From NCBI RefSeq assembly GCF_007859755.1, contig NZ_SJPF01000002.1, positions 205,729 through 269,728 of the forward strand: a stretch of DNA of 64,000 nucleotides, in the 5' to 3' direction. Origin of the DNA: Blastopirellula retiformator. GTDB lineage: Bacteria; Planctomycetota; Planctomycetia; Pirellulales; Pirellulaceae. The notes below the pieces were generated by a model, which saw only the letters and a program-made list of their open reading frames with translations, searched no databases and had not been told where the DNA came from. Positions 33,565 through 42,212 of the stretch are shown in pieces (the stretch's first letter is position 1; every line of letters begins with the position of its first letter). Both the position numbers and the translations under genes were made by a program.

Positions 33565-36018
33565 ATGAATCTCAATTTGGCGTTGAAGGTCTTGTGTTGC
33601 GCGCTCTCCATCTGCGGCGCACAGGCGATCAGCGAGGCGAGTATCGAAGCTGCCGAACCTGCGGCGAAGATCGATTTTGCTCATCAGATCGTGCCGATTT
33701 TGCGCAAGCATTGCACCGCGTGCCACTCTGGCGCCAAGGCCGAGGGAGGTTTTTCGATCAACGATCGCAAGGCGTTTCTCGATAACGCCATGGCGATCCC
33801 TGGCGATGTCGAAGGCTCTTATTTCCTCGATCTGATCCAGTCGGACGATCCCGACATGCAAATGCCGCCCAAGGATCGCCCGCGTCTTTCCCCAGACGAA
33901 GTCGCCCTGCTCCAGCGCTGGGTAACGTCGGACATGCCTTGGGAACCGGGGTTTACCTTTGGGGATAAGTTCTACGAGCCGCCGCTATTGCCGCGTCGTC
34001 CCGAACTTCCTCCGGTTGTTGACGGTCGTGAGAATCCGATCGATCGGATCATCGACGCTTATCTCGCCGATCAGCAAATCGCCCGTCCAGGCCCGATCAC
34101 AGACGAGCAGTTTCTGCGGCGCGTCACGCTCGACCTGGTCGGCTTGCCTCCGACCGTTGACCAGCTGCAGGCCTTCCTGGCCGACGACTCGCCGCAAAAG
34201 CGAGAGGACGTGATCGACGCGCTGTTGGCTCGCGACATCGACTACGCTGATCATTGGCTCAGTTTTTGGAATGATCTGCTGCGGAATGACTACGACGGTA
34301 CCGGCTTTATCACCGGCGGCCGTTCGCAGATCACCACTTGGTTGTACGACGCCCTGCGGCAGAACAAACCGTACGATCAGCTGACCCGCGAGCTGATCGC
34401 TCCGCCGACGTCGGCCAGTCGCGGATTTATCGATGGCATCAAATGGCGGGGCGAAGTTAGCGCCGGGCAAACGACCGCGATTCAGTTTTCGCAAAACGTT
34501 TCGCAGTCGCTGTTGGGCATCAACATGAAGTGCGCCTCGTGCCACAACAGTTTTGTCGACAACTGGAAGCTTGCCGACGCGTATGGGTTGGCGGCCGTCT
34601 ACGCCGACAAACCGATCGAACTGCACCGCTGCGACAAGCCGACTGGCGAGATCGCCAAAGCGGCCTGGTTGTTTCCCGAACTGGGGACCATTGATCCCGA
34701 AGCGGCTCAGCCCGAACGCTTGAAGCAATTGGCGGCGCTGATGACGGCGCCAGAAAATGGGCGATTCTCCCGCACGATCGCCAATCGACTCTGGCAACGA
34801 CTGATGGGCCGCGGCGTGGTCCATCCGCTCGACTCGATGCAGTCGCGGCCTTGGAACGAAGACTTGCTCGACCAGCTGGCGGTTTCGCTGACCGATGAAG
34901 GCTATGACTTAAAGCAACTGATGCGTCTGATCGCCACCAGCCGAGCGTATCAATCGCAGACCGAAGTGCTGGCGGATGGCTCCAGCGATGGAGAATACGT
35001 CTATCGCGGTCCGCAGGCCAAACGGCTGACGGCGGAGCAATTTGTCGACTCGGTCTGGCGACTTTCCGGCGCTGCGCCTCGCATCGCCGACGCGAAGGTG
35101 GATCGAGTTAAGGGCGACGCCGGCAAGGCGACCGAAGTGAAGCTGATTGCGAACTGGATATGGAGCAGTTCTGCCGCCGGCGGCAAGTCGCCGCCAGCCG
35201 GCGAGACCATCGCTTTGGTCAAAACGATCGAGCTTGACGACCAGCCAACATCGGCGATCGCGGCGATCACCTGCGATAACGAGTTCCAGCTCTGGATCAA
35301 TCGCCAGGAAGTGGCGTCGAGCGGCGATTGGACCGAGGTGCAGTCGGTTGAGCTGAATCCCTATCTGAGAAAAGGGGCGAATGAGCTGGTGGTGATCGGC
35401 AAGAATGCCGGCAGCGGACCCAACCCGGCGGGACTCTACTTCCAGGCCAAGATCGATCTTCCCGGTGAGAAATCGACGACAATCGCCTCGGACGCGACAT
35501 GGACTTGGACCGCGGCGCCCAAGTCGAACGTTCTCAAGAAGCAGCCGCTCGCCGAATGGGCCGAAGCGGCCCAGCCGGTTGTTGTGGCGCCGGCGCTCGA
35601 CGCGTGGACGAGCGGCGTTGAGAATGGCGCCATGGCGGCGCTCGCGGGCGAAACCCCTATGGTGCGGGCCGCGCTGGTGAAGGGGGACTTCCTGATGCGA
35701 TCGCTTGGCAGACCGAATCGCGATCAGGTCGTTTCGACCCGGCCCAACGAGCTGACCACGCTCGAGGCGATCAGTCTGGCCAATGGGCCCGAGCTGGACA
35801 ACGCGCTCGCGCAGGCAGCGCAGCAACTCTTGAAACGCGACTGGGCGAACTCGGCCGAGCTGGTCGATCATGTCTACATGTCGCTTCTGTCTCGACACGC
35901 GTCGCAGCAGGAGCAAACGATTTTGGCCGAGGCGATCGGCGAGCAACCTGACCCGCAGAGCGTACAGGACATGCTTTGGACGGTGTTGATGCTTCCCGAA
36001 TTTATGATCATTCGTTAA
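33565..36018 (+). CDS. Planctomycete cytochrome c + DUF1549/DUF1553 (PSD1) secreted protein
   Basis: 817 residues. The signal peptide spans about residues 1-25. A first heme motif is CTACH (50-54) in the planctomycete cytochrome domain, followed by DUF1549 (RRVTLDLVGLPPTVDQLQAFL, YADHWLSFWNDLLRNDYDG), a second CASCH near residue 323, then DUF1553 (RTIANRLWQRLMGRGVVHP, LMRLIATSRAYQ). A stretch near residues 522-650 (NWIWSS, CDNEFQLWINRQEV, LRKGANELVVIGKN) reads like a jelly-roll carbohydrate-binding domain inserted in DUF1553. Such proteins are periplasmic and specific to the PVC group; their biochemical role is not established. It is followed after 16 bp by the usual DUF1501 partner. Confidence 0.9.
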   Translation: MNLNLALKVLCCALSICGAQAISEASIEAAEPAAKIDFAHQIVPILRKHCTACHSGAKAEGGFSINDRKAFLDNAMAIPGDVEGSYFLDLIQSDDPDMQMPPKDRPRLSPDEVALLQRWVTSDMPWEPGFTFGDKFYEPPLLPRRPELPPVVDGRENPIDRIIDAYLADQQIARPGPITDEQFLRRVTLDLVGLPPTVDQLQAFLADDSPQKREDVIDALLARDIDYADHWLSFWNDLLRNDYDGTGFITGGRSQITTWLYDALRQNKPYDQLTRELIAPPTSASRGFIDGIKWRGEVSAGQTTAIQFSQNVSQSLLGINMKCASCHNSFVDNWKLADAYGLAAVYADKPIELHRCDKPTGEIAKAAWLFPELGTIDPEAAQPERLKQLAALMTAPENGRFSRTIANRLWQRLMGRGVVHPLDSMQSRPWNEDLLDQLAVSLTDEGYDLKQLMRLIATSRAYQSQTEVLADGSSDGEYVYRGPQAKRLTAEQFVDSVWRLSGAAPRIADAKVDRVKGDAGKATEVKLIANWIWSSSAAGGKSPPAGETIALVKTIELDDQPTSAIAAITCDNEFQLWINRQEVASSGDWTEVQSVELNPYLRKGANELVVIGKNAGSGPNPAGLYFQAKIDLPGEKSTTIASDATWTWTAAPKSNVLKKQPLAEWAEAAQPVVVAPALDAWTSGVENGAMAALAGETPMVRAALVKGDFLMRSLGRPNRDQVVSTRPNELTTLEAISLANGPELDNALAQAAQQLLKRDWANSAELVDHVYMSLLSRHASQQEQTILAEAIGEQPDPQSVQDMLWTVLMLPEFMIIR

Positions 36019-36034
36019 CTGGCGAGCGAGAACC

Positions 36035-37498
36035 ATGGCTGAGAAACGAGACGAAACGATGGGACAGGATCGCCGGGCCATTCGCCGCGACTTTTTGAAG
36101 AAGCTGGCGGCCGCTAGCGCCGCCGCCTGGATGACGGGCGCACCGCAGATGGTTTCGGCGTCGGAGGAGCATGCGGTCGAGCAACCGCCGGCGAAAGCGG
36201 ACGCCTGCATCTTGCTATGGTTGGCCGGAGGCATGGCGGCGCCGGAGACGTTCGACCCCAAACGGTATACGCCGTACGAAACGGGGATGTCGGTCGACAG
36301 CATGCTCAGCACATTCCCGGCGATCGACACCAGCGTCGATGGTCTGCAGATTTGTGCCGGACTTGAGAATATCGCCCAAGTGATGGACCGCGGAACGCTG
36401 ATCCGCTCGGCGGTACAGCCCGACCTGGGCAGCATCTTGCACTCGCGGCATCAATATCATTGGCACACCGGTTACGTTCCGCCGCAAACGGTCGCCTGTC
36501 CGCATATTGGCGCCTGGATGGCGAAAGTGTTGGGACCGAATAACCCGGTGATGCCCCCCTTCGTCAACATCGGTCAGCGGCTGGAAGGCGTGGGAGAAAA
36601 GGAAGAGCTGAAGGCGTTTACGACCGCCGGGTTCTTCGGCAGTGAGTTCGGTCCAATGAACTTGCCCTTCCCCGAGGAAGCCGCCGCTGCGGTTCGTCCG
36701 CCCAAAGGGATGAACGCCAATCGTTTCGCTGATCGCAATAAGCTGTTCCGCAAGTTGGTCGATCAAACTCCGCAGCGCGACTACATGAGCGACTACCAAC
36801 AAGAGTCGATGTTGCGATCGCTCGACAACGCCTATCGCTTGCTTAGCTCGAAAGATCGCAGCGCGTTTGACTTGTCGCTCGAACCGAAAGAATCGTACGC
36901 CAAGTACGATACCAGCCGCTTTGGCCGCGGCTGTTTGCTGGCGCGGCGCTTGGTTGAAGCGGGCGCCCGGTTTGTCGAAGTAACGACGGAGTACGTTCCG
37001 TTTCTGCATTGGGACACCCACGCCAATGGTCACGATACCGTTGCCCGCATGCATACGGAGATCGATCGGCCAATCGCCCAATTGGTGCTCGATCTGGAAG
37101 AGCGAGGATTGCTCGATCGCACGCTGGTGATCGTCGCGTCCGAATTCAGCCGCGACGCGATCGTCGAAGGAAAGCCGGGTTCTATTGCCAACGATCAGGC
37201 GACCTTCAAGGTCGACAAAGTAACCGAATCGAAGCACTACGGGCTGCATCGCCACTTCACCGGCGGCACCAGCGTGGCGATGTTCGGCGGGGGCGTGAAG
37301 AAAGGTTTCGTCTATGGCGAAACGGCGGATGAACGTCCGCTGATCGCGACCAAGAATCCGGTCAGCGTAATGGACATGCACGCCACGATCATGGCCGCGA
37401 TGGGGATCAGCCCGCGTACCGGATTCACGATCGAAGAACGCCCCTTCTATGTGACGCAGGATGGCAAAGGAAAAGCGGTGACCGAGCTATTCGTCTAA
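36035..37498 (+). CDS. DUF1501 (sulfatase-like) Tat-exported protein
   Basis: 487 residues. The N-terminus RRAIRRDFLKKLAAASAAAW is a twin-arginine signal, so the folded protein is exported. The body has DUF1501 features: ILLWLAGGMAAPETFDPK, HSRHQYHWHTGY, GARFVEVTTEYVPFLHWDTHANGH and TLVIVASEFSR. The fold is related to alkaline phosphatase/sulfatase enzymes, but no activity has been assigned to this group. An internal ATG at 36059 would still leave the Tat motif intact. It pairs with the PSD1 gene upstream, the common planctomycete arrangement. A 148-bp hairpin repeat begins at the base after its stop. Confidence 0.9.
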   Translation: MAEKRDETMGQDRRAIRRDFLKKLAAASAAAWMTGAPQMVSASEEHAVEQPPAKADACILLWLAGGMAAPETFDPKRYTPYETGMSVDSMLSTFPAIDTSVDGLQICAGLENIAQVMDRGTLIRSAVQPDLGSILHSRHQYHWHTGYVPPQTVACPHIGAWMAKVLGPNNPVMPPFVNIGQRLEGVGEKEELKAFTTAGFFGSEFGPMNLPFPEEAAAAVRPPKGMNANRFADRNKLFRKLVDQTPQRDYMSDYQQESMLRSLDNAYRLLSSKDRSAFDLSLEPKESYAKYDTSRFGRGCLLARRLVEAGARFVEVTTEYVPFLHWDTHANGHDTVARMHTEIDRPIAQLVLDLEERGLLDRTLVIVASEFSRDAIVEGKPGSIANDQATFKVDKVTESKHYGLHRHFTGGTSVAMFGGGVKKGFVYGETADERPLIATKNPVSVMDMHATIMAAMGISPRTGFTIEERPFYVTQDGKGKAVTELFV

Positions 37499-37646
37499 CA
37501 GGCCGTTGATTTTCTCAACGGGCTGCTGGATCGCACGGATGCGATCCCAAAATAACGACGTAAGTCGTTATTTTGCGAGCCGCGAAGAGCTATGCTCTGA
37601 GCCTGGCGAGGTTGAAAAATGCCACGATGGCATTTTTCAACAGGCA
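37499..37646. repeat. 148-bp five-hairpin interspersed repeat, copy 2
   Basis: Same length and order of stems as 10384-10531. Here the third stem AAAATAACGAC/GTCGTTATTTT is perfect and the second extends to GGATCGCA/TGCGATCC. The loop sequences are almost unchanged. It starts directly after the DUF1501 stop codon and ends 17 bp before the stop of the convergent lyase gene, again a convergent intergenic position. Confidence 0.85.
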
Positions 37647-37662
37647 ACTAAAGTCGATTGCT

Positions 37663-38607
37663 CTATGACGATGTCGAAATGGGCGCCAGGTGCGACCATT
37701 GGAAGAAGCCGATTTCCTCGAGATGCGAACGCAACTGCTCAATGGCTTCCGGCATTAACGAACGAATCGGCAGCCGGCTTGGGCCACAGTCTTGCCCGAT
37801 CATCGCCATGATCGCCTTTTGGGCGGCCCGCGGACCAAACGGCACGAACGCTCGCACCAATTGCTGCGAGCGCGATTGCCACAGTCGGGCTTCGTCCGTC
37901 TGGTCTTGCTCGAAGGCTTGCATCAAATGGTGATAGACGGCCGGTGCAAAGTTGTAGGTGCTGCCGACCGCGGAGGTTCCACCGGCGGTTAGGCCGGAGA
38001 GTAGCATCTCATCCAGGCCCCACAGCACCTCGTACTCATCTCCCGCCGATTCGATGCAGGCCTGGTAGTCTTGCACTGCCGGGGAGGTGAACTTGATGCC
38101 GCGGAGCGTGGCGATTCGTTGCTTGGCCGCTTCGAGAAACGCGAGCGGCGAATGTGCCAATCCGGTCGCCCCAGGAATGTGATAGTAGTAGAACGGCAAG
38201 TTCGGCGCGGCGCTGGCGATTTGCGCCATCGAGTCGACCAGCGACTCGACCGTGTCTGGTTTGAAATAGACGGGACTGACGGCCGAGACCGCGTCGGCGC
38301 CAATCTGTTGGGCGTGGGCCGCTAGATCGGCGGCGGCGGCCAAACTCTCGCAGCCCACTTGGACGATCACGGGGATTCGTCCCTGCGTGGCGGCGACGAA
38401 TGCTGCGGCGACCTGCTTCCGCTGGTCTGTGGTCAGCGAAACGCCTTCTCCCGTACTCCCCAAGACGTACAGCCCGCGAATCTGCTGTTCGATCAGATAG
38501 TCGACCATCGGCGGGATGCGCGCGATATTGATGGCGCCATCGTGCTGAAATGGAGTAAACGTCGCCGCGACGAGACCAGTTAATCGACCGTAGTTCGGTT
38601 GAATCAC
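37663..38607 (-). CDS. nanA: N-acetylneuraminate lyase-type DapA-family aldolase
   Basis: 314 residues, (beta/alpha)8 class I aldolase. Family landmarks: LGSTGEG (ketoacid-binding loop, residues 50-55), the YYYHIPGATG tyrosine motif (140-149), and the Schiff-base Lys172 in RGIKFTSP. The YYxIP and KFT signatures fit N-acetylneuraminate lyase better than dihydrodipicolinate synthase. It splits sialic acid to N-acetylmannosamine and pyruvate in the cytoplasm. The start is GTG 38607. It lies 53 bp downstream of a sialidase gene on the same strand, so the pair covers release and cleavage of sialic acid. No NanK or NanE is in the window. Confidence 0.85.
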   Translation of the reverse strand: MIQPNYGRLTGLVAATFTPFQHDGAINIARIPPMVDYLIEQQIRGLYVLGSTGEGVSLTTDQRKQVAAAFVAATQGRIPVIVQVGCESLAAAADLAAHAQQIGADAVSAVSPVYFKPDTVESLVDSMAQIASAAPNLPFYYYHIPGATGLAHSPLAFLEAAKQRIATLRGIKFTSPAVQDYQACIESAGDEYEVLWGLDEMLLSGLTAGGTSAVGSTYNFAPAVYHHLMQAFEQDQTDEARLWQSRSQQLVRAFVPFGPRAAQKAIMAMIGQDCGPSRLPIRSLMPEAIEQLRSHLEEIGFFQWSHLAPISTSS

Positions 38608-38660
38608 GTGCTCGAACCCCGTTTCATATTCGAGACAAAAGGAAGGGAAGCGGCGGCGAG

Positions 38661-39809
38661 CTACTTAGGACCGTCCGCTTGTGCAGTGAGCCAATCGAGA
38701 TCGAAGCGCGCGAAGACCACTTCTTTGTAACCATTCCGCTCGTAGAGGCAACCAATTTCGCCGTTGGGCAGAACCGTCAGCGACGAGTAGGCGCTGCTGC
38801 CGTCAAACAGGCGACGGGCAACTGGCCAAGTTTTGCAGTCGTCAAAACTGGCGCGGACCGTCATCGCCGATCGTCCCTTGGGGTTGGCCGGATTGGAGAA
38901 CAGGACGACGCCCGGCTGATCGCCGACAGGCCAGCGATAGCGATGGACGCTTGCCTGGCAAATCGGTTCAATCAGCGCCGGGTCAAACTTCTGATCGGTC
39001 CAAGTCTGGCCGCCATCTTCACTGACGCACACCTGGCGGGCCGTCTGCTTGCGATCGTAATTTCGCATGTTCAGCAGCAGCTTGCCGCCGGTTAGTTCGA
39101 CCACTTCGCATTCGTTGACCTTGTAGTTGGGCGCGGATCCGCCCAATTTCCACGTTTGACCATGATCGTCGGAGATAATGACGTGCGAACCGAATTTCAG
39201 CTTACCGCCGGTCAGCCATTTGTGATCGCACGGAATCACCAGGCGGCCGGCGTGTGGGCCATGTTCGATTTGGATGCCGCTGCCGGGGCCGGTAGCGTAC
39301 CAGGTCCATTCTTTGTCTTTGACGTCGGTGGTGATCTCGGTCGGCTTAGTCCAGGTCTTACCATGGTCGTCAGACGAAGCGACGAAGACGCGACGGGAGT
39401 CTTTCCCAAAGCCGGCCTGAATTTTCCCTTCCGGCGTCTTGCCGGAGTTCCAGGTCAACAACAGCCAGATCTTGCCGGTCGATTGATCGACCACTGGGCA
39501 AGGATTGCCGCAGACGTTCTCTTTGTCGTCCCAGATAACCTCGATATCGCTCCAGGTAGCGCCATTGTCGTGCGAGCGGCGGAGCACCAGGTCGATGTCG
39601 CCGGTGTCATGCATGCTGTGTTTCCGCGCTTCGTTAAACGCCAGCAGCGTTCCGTCCTGCGCCGTGATGATGGAGGGAATGCGATAGGTGTCATAGCCAT
39701 TTTGGCCCGATTGGTAGACAACCGTTTCCTGCAGCTCGCCAGCTTGGGCGACGCCGACTGTGACCATTGCCGAAAGGGCGAACAAAGCGGCGACGAATAA
39801 GCGTTTCAT
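38661..39809 (-). CDS. Secreted exo-alpha-sialidase
   Basis: 382 residues with a signal peptide (residues 1-23, ending AQA). The six-bladed sialidase signature is complete: the RIP motif YRIPSI (Arg43), the acid/base Asp in GDIDLVLRRS, Arg in NMRNYDRK and PKGRSAMTVR, and the late SSAYSSL tyrosine with a nearby ECEVVE. At least four Asp-boxes are visible (SHDNGATW, SDDHGKTW, SDDHGQTW, SEDGGQTW). It removes terminal sialic acids from glycans outside the cytoplasm. It is the first gene of a two-gene unit with the lyase and is divergent from a XylR-like regulator. Confidence 0.92.
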   Translation of the reverse strand: MKRLFVAALFALSAMVTVGVAQAGELQETVVYQSGQNGYDTYRIPSIITAQDGTLLAFNEARKHSMHDTGDIDLVLRRSHDNGATWSDIEVIWDDKENVCGNPCPVVDQSTGKIWLLLTWNSGKTPEGKIQAGFGKDSRRVFVASSDDHGKTWTKPTEITTDVKDKEWTWYATGPGSGIQIEHGPHAGRLVIPCDHKWLTGGKLKFGSHVIISDDHGQTWKLGGSAPNYKVNECEVVELTGGKLLLNMRNYDRKQTARQVCVSEDGGQTWTDQKFDPALIEPICQASVHRYRWPVGDQPGVVLFSNPANPKGRSAMTVRASFDDCKTWPVARRLFDGSSAYSSLTVLPNGEIGCLYERNGYKEVVFARFDLDWLTAQADGPK

Positions 39810-39940
39810 GGGGGGCCTCGTGCGGAAGCGGAAAGGGATACGGGGAAGGCAAAATGGCGGGAGCGCTGGCTGAGAAGCGGGGCGATCAAAAATCAGCGAC
39901 GAAGATCGCCATTCTCATGATACTGTAGCAAGAATTGCTT

Positions 39941-39994
39941 AACATGCGCATGTTGCCGAAAAGTTTTGTCGATTTCACTACTTAATCGATTAAG
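39941..39994. promoter_or_regulatory. Two perfect 14-bp palindromes in the sialidase/regulator gap
   Basis: AACATGCGCATGTT occupies 39941-39954 and CTTAATCGATTAAG 39981-39994, starting 40 bp apart. Both are perfect palindromes in the 226-bp divergent region. The first contains TGCGCA, a core also present in the gaps next to the other two XylR-like regulators of the window. A weaker AGCAA/TTGCT repeat lies at 39927-39939. An operator function is inferred. Confidence 0.5.
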
Positions 39995-40035
39995 ATAGAG
40001 GAATTGATATCACCTGCCATCTTGCCAAGGCGCTC

Positions 40036-41202
40036 ATGAATAGGAACACCACGACTCAGCGACAGCGCCTCCCCGGCAGCGGATCTCACGTGCTGCTCGC
40101 ACTTGGCTGGTACTACTCCGAAATTCACCGGGGTGTGGCGCGGTTTGCGCGCGATCATCAGTGGCATGTGACCTTCGACTTCGATGATCCGGTTCCGCGT
40201 CATTGGGATGGAGACGGCGTCATCACGCTGCTGGGGGCGCGTCAGCAGCTTTGGCGGTCGTTGCAAGAGCTGGAGGTGCCGACGGTCGATCTCGCCGAGA
40301 GTCGCCCCGACATACGTCTGCCCCGCGTGACGATGGATAATGCGAAGATCGGCGCGATGGCGGCTCAGCATTTTCTTGATCGCGGATTCCGACATTTCGC
40401 GTACGTTCATCGATGGGAACTAGGGGTTAGCCAGCGCCGTGGTGACGCGTTCGCCGCAGAGCTCGCGAAATTTGATCTCGGCTGCCAGATTCTCTCATGG
40501 CAAAAGGAACAAGGAGACGCCGTCGATACGCGACAAGAGCGACATCGATGGATCGCGAAGCGGTTGGCCGAGTTGCCCCGTCCCCTCGCGGTGTTTGTAG
40601 CCCGCGATGTCGAAGCGATCGAGATGATCGAGGCGGCGATGGCGATCGGCGCGTCGATCCCCGATGAAGTCTCGATTCTCGGAGTCGACAACAACGAGAC
40701 GATCTGCGACTGTCTGCAAACGCCGCTCTCGAGTATCGACAACAACCTGGAGCAGGTCGGCTACGAAGGCGCCGCCTTGTTGGCCCGCTTGATCGAGGGC
40801 CAGGCGCCGCCGACTGAAACGATCTACATTTCGCCGACCCGCGTCGTCGAACGGCATAGCACCGACAGTATGGCGGTTCCGCACCCCCAAGTCGCCGCCG
40901 CATTGCGCTACATGCAGGCCAACGCCCATCTGCCGATCAGCATGGTCGACGTCGTGCGTGAAGTCGCGATGAGTCGGAGCGGCTTGGAGAAGGCGTTTCG
41001 TGAGCATTTTGTGCGGGCTCCGATGGAGGAGCTGCGCCGCATTCGACTGTTGCGTGCGCAAAAGATGCTCCAGCAAACCAGCGAGAAAATCGTCAATGTC
41101 GCCCGGCAAACTGGCTTTGAAACCTCGCAGCAACTCTGTCGCGTTTTTCGTCAACATCTCGGCATGACGCCCAAAGAATTTCGCTCACAATCGACTGTTT
41201 AA
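40036..41202 (+). CDS. XylR-like transcriptional regulator, candidate sialate regulator
   Basis: 388 residues with the same plan as the regulator at 4650-5849. The LacI/PBP-like sensor (VLLALGWYYSEIHRGVARFARDHQW, DEVSILGVDNNETICDCLQTPLSSID) is followed by AraC-type HTHs (MVDVVREVAMSRSGLEKAFRE and IVNVARQTGFETSQQLCRVFRQHLG). It diverges from the sialidase-lyase pair with two perfect palindromes in between, so control of sialic-acid use is the simplest reading. The ligand is unknown. Each of the three such regulators in the window is divergent from a catabolic module, which supports local regulation. Confidence 0.88.
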   Translation: MNRNTTTQRQRLPGSGSHVLLALGWYYSEIHRGVARFARDHQWHVTFDFDDPVPRHWDGDGVITLLGARQQLWRSLQELEVPTVDLAESRPDIRLPRVTMDNAKIGAMAAQHFLDRGFRHFAYVHRWELGVSQRRGDAFAAELAKFDLGCQILSWQKEQGDAVDTRQERHRWIAKRLAELPRPLAVFVARDVEAIEMIEAAMAIGASIPDEVSILGVDNNETICDCLQTPLSSIDNNLEQVGYEGAALLARLIEGQAPPTETIYISPTRVVERHSTDSMAVPHPQVAAALRYMQANAHLPISMVDVVREVAMSRSGLEKAFREHFVRAPMEELRRIRLLRAQKMLQQTSEKIVNVARQTGFETSQQLCRVFRQHLGMTPKEFRSQSTV

Positions 41203-41261
41203 ATTCGCCCTGTCTGCGGTAAAAATAGTAGTAGTACGCCGCGCGTGACGGGAGACTTCCA

Positions 41262-42212
41262 ATGATTGAATTTCGCTATCTGCAAACCGGCATTACCGCA
41301 CTAGCCCGGGCACATAGAGCGGGAACCATGGCGGGGCATTTGGGCGCTGCCGTGGTCGCCGGCTATTTCTATGGCGAAGACCACGCCGAATTGCCCGAGG
41401 AAGTTTGCCAGGGAATCGAAGGAGAGCTGGAGCGGGTCATCGCCGGCGAAGAGGGAATCTGGTGGAACGTTGAGCAAGCCGGCATCAAGCCGGAGGACCT
41501 GTTTCAGCCGCTCGATCAACAAGCGGCGACGCCTGACGGTATTGATTCGATTGCTGACGCGTTGGCCGAAAACGTCGGCCAGCTTCGCCAGTCGGGACAC
41601 AACATCATCTTCGCAGCGCTCGCGTTGCGAGCGCTACAGGATCATCCTGATTTTGCGACGCCGCAAACCATCGCCGGCATTCGGAAACTGACCGCCGGCT
41701 TTCAAAAGGCGCATCCGGGACGCGGCTACTATGGAAAGGAAAAAGGTTGGCTGCTGGGGCATCAAGTCAAACTGACCGACGACGCCAGGTTCGCTCCTTA
41801 CAACTCGATTCAAGACATGGTCAACGTCTCGATCGATGAGCTGATTGCGACCGCCGCTGTTCGCAAACAGGGCTTCGGCGGGCTTTGGCATCTGGTCAAT
41901 CATGCGGCCGCGATCACCGAAATCAATCGGTTCGGCTATCGGCAACTCGCCCAGAACGCCTTGCCGGCGCACCACTTTCATGTTGAATTGTGGCGGTCGC
42001 TGCCCGACGTTTCGGACGAACTGGGGAACGTGGAAAAGTCGCCGGAAGACCCACGCCAGCCCGCCTACTGGAACGGGATGCTCAAACGTGATCAAGCCCG
42101 CCTGACCCATCGCGTGAAGACGTTGTATGGCTATGGCACGCTCCGTCGTTGGATTGAGGATGAAGGCAAGCGGAATCAGGCGGATGAGGCGCTCCGCTAT
42201 CTGATGGCCTGA
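41262..42212 (+). CDS. Conserved hypothetical protein, 316 residues
   Basis: Not recognised. The start ATG follows GGGAG by 7 nt. No signal peptide or membrane span is evident, so it is probably cytoplasmic. The N-terminus (MIEFRYLQTGITALARAHRAGTMAGHLGAAVVAGYFYGED) is rich in Gly/Ala/His, and later segments (HNIIFAALALRAL, GYYGKEKGWLLGHQVKL, QGFGGLWHLVNHAAAITEINRFG) look helical with several conserved-looking histidines. It lies 59 bp after the XylR-like gene and might be co-transcribed. Its last 131 bp overlap the opposite-strand repair gene. No function is proposed. Confidence 0.6.
   Translation: MIEFRYLQTGITALARAHRAGTMAGHLGAAVVAGYFYGEDHAELPEEVCQGIEGELERVIAGEEGIWWNVEQAGIKPEDLFQPLDQQAATPDGIDSIADALAENVGQLRQSGHNIIFAALALRALQDHPDFATPQTIAGIRKLTAGFQKAHPGRGYYGKEKGWLLGHQVKLTDDARFAPYNSIQDMVNVSIDELIATAAVRKQGFGGLWHLVNHAAAITEINRFGYRQLAQNALPAHHFHVELWRSLPDVSDELGNVEKSPEDPRQPAYWNGMLKRDQARLTHRVKTLYGYGTLRRWIEDEGKRNQADEALRYLMA

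Noticed and set aside
37506-37811. Small ORF covering the 148-bp hairpin repeat
   Set aside because: Its first part is read-through of the repeat, which gives a similar peptide at 10384-10531, and the rest is antisense to the lyase gene.
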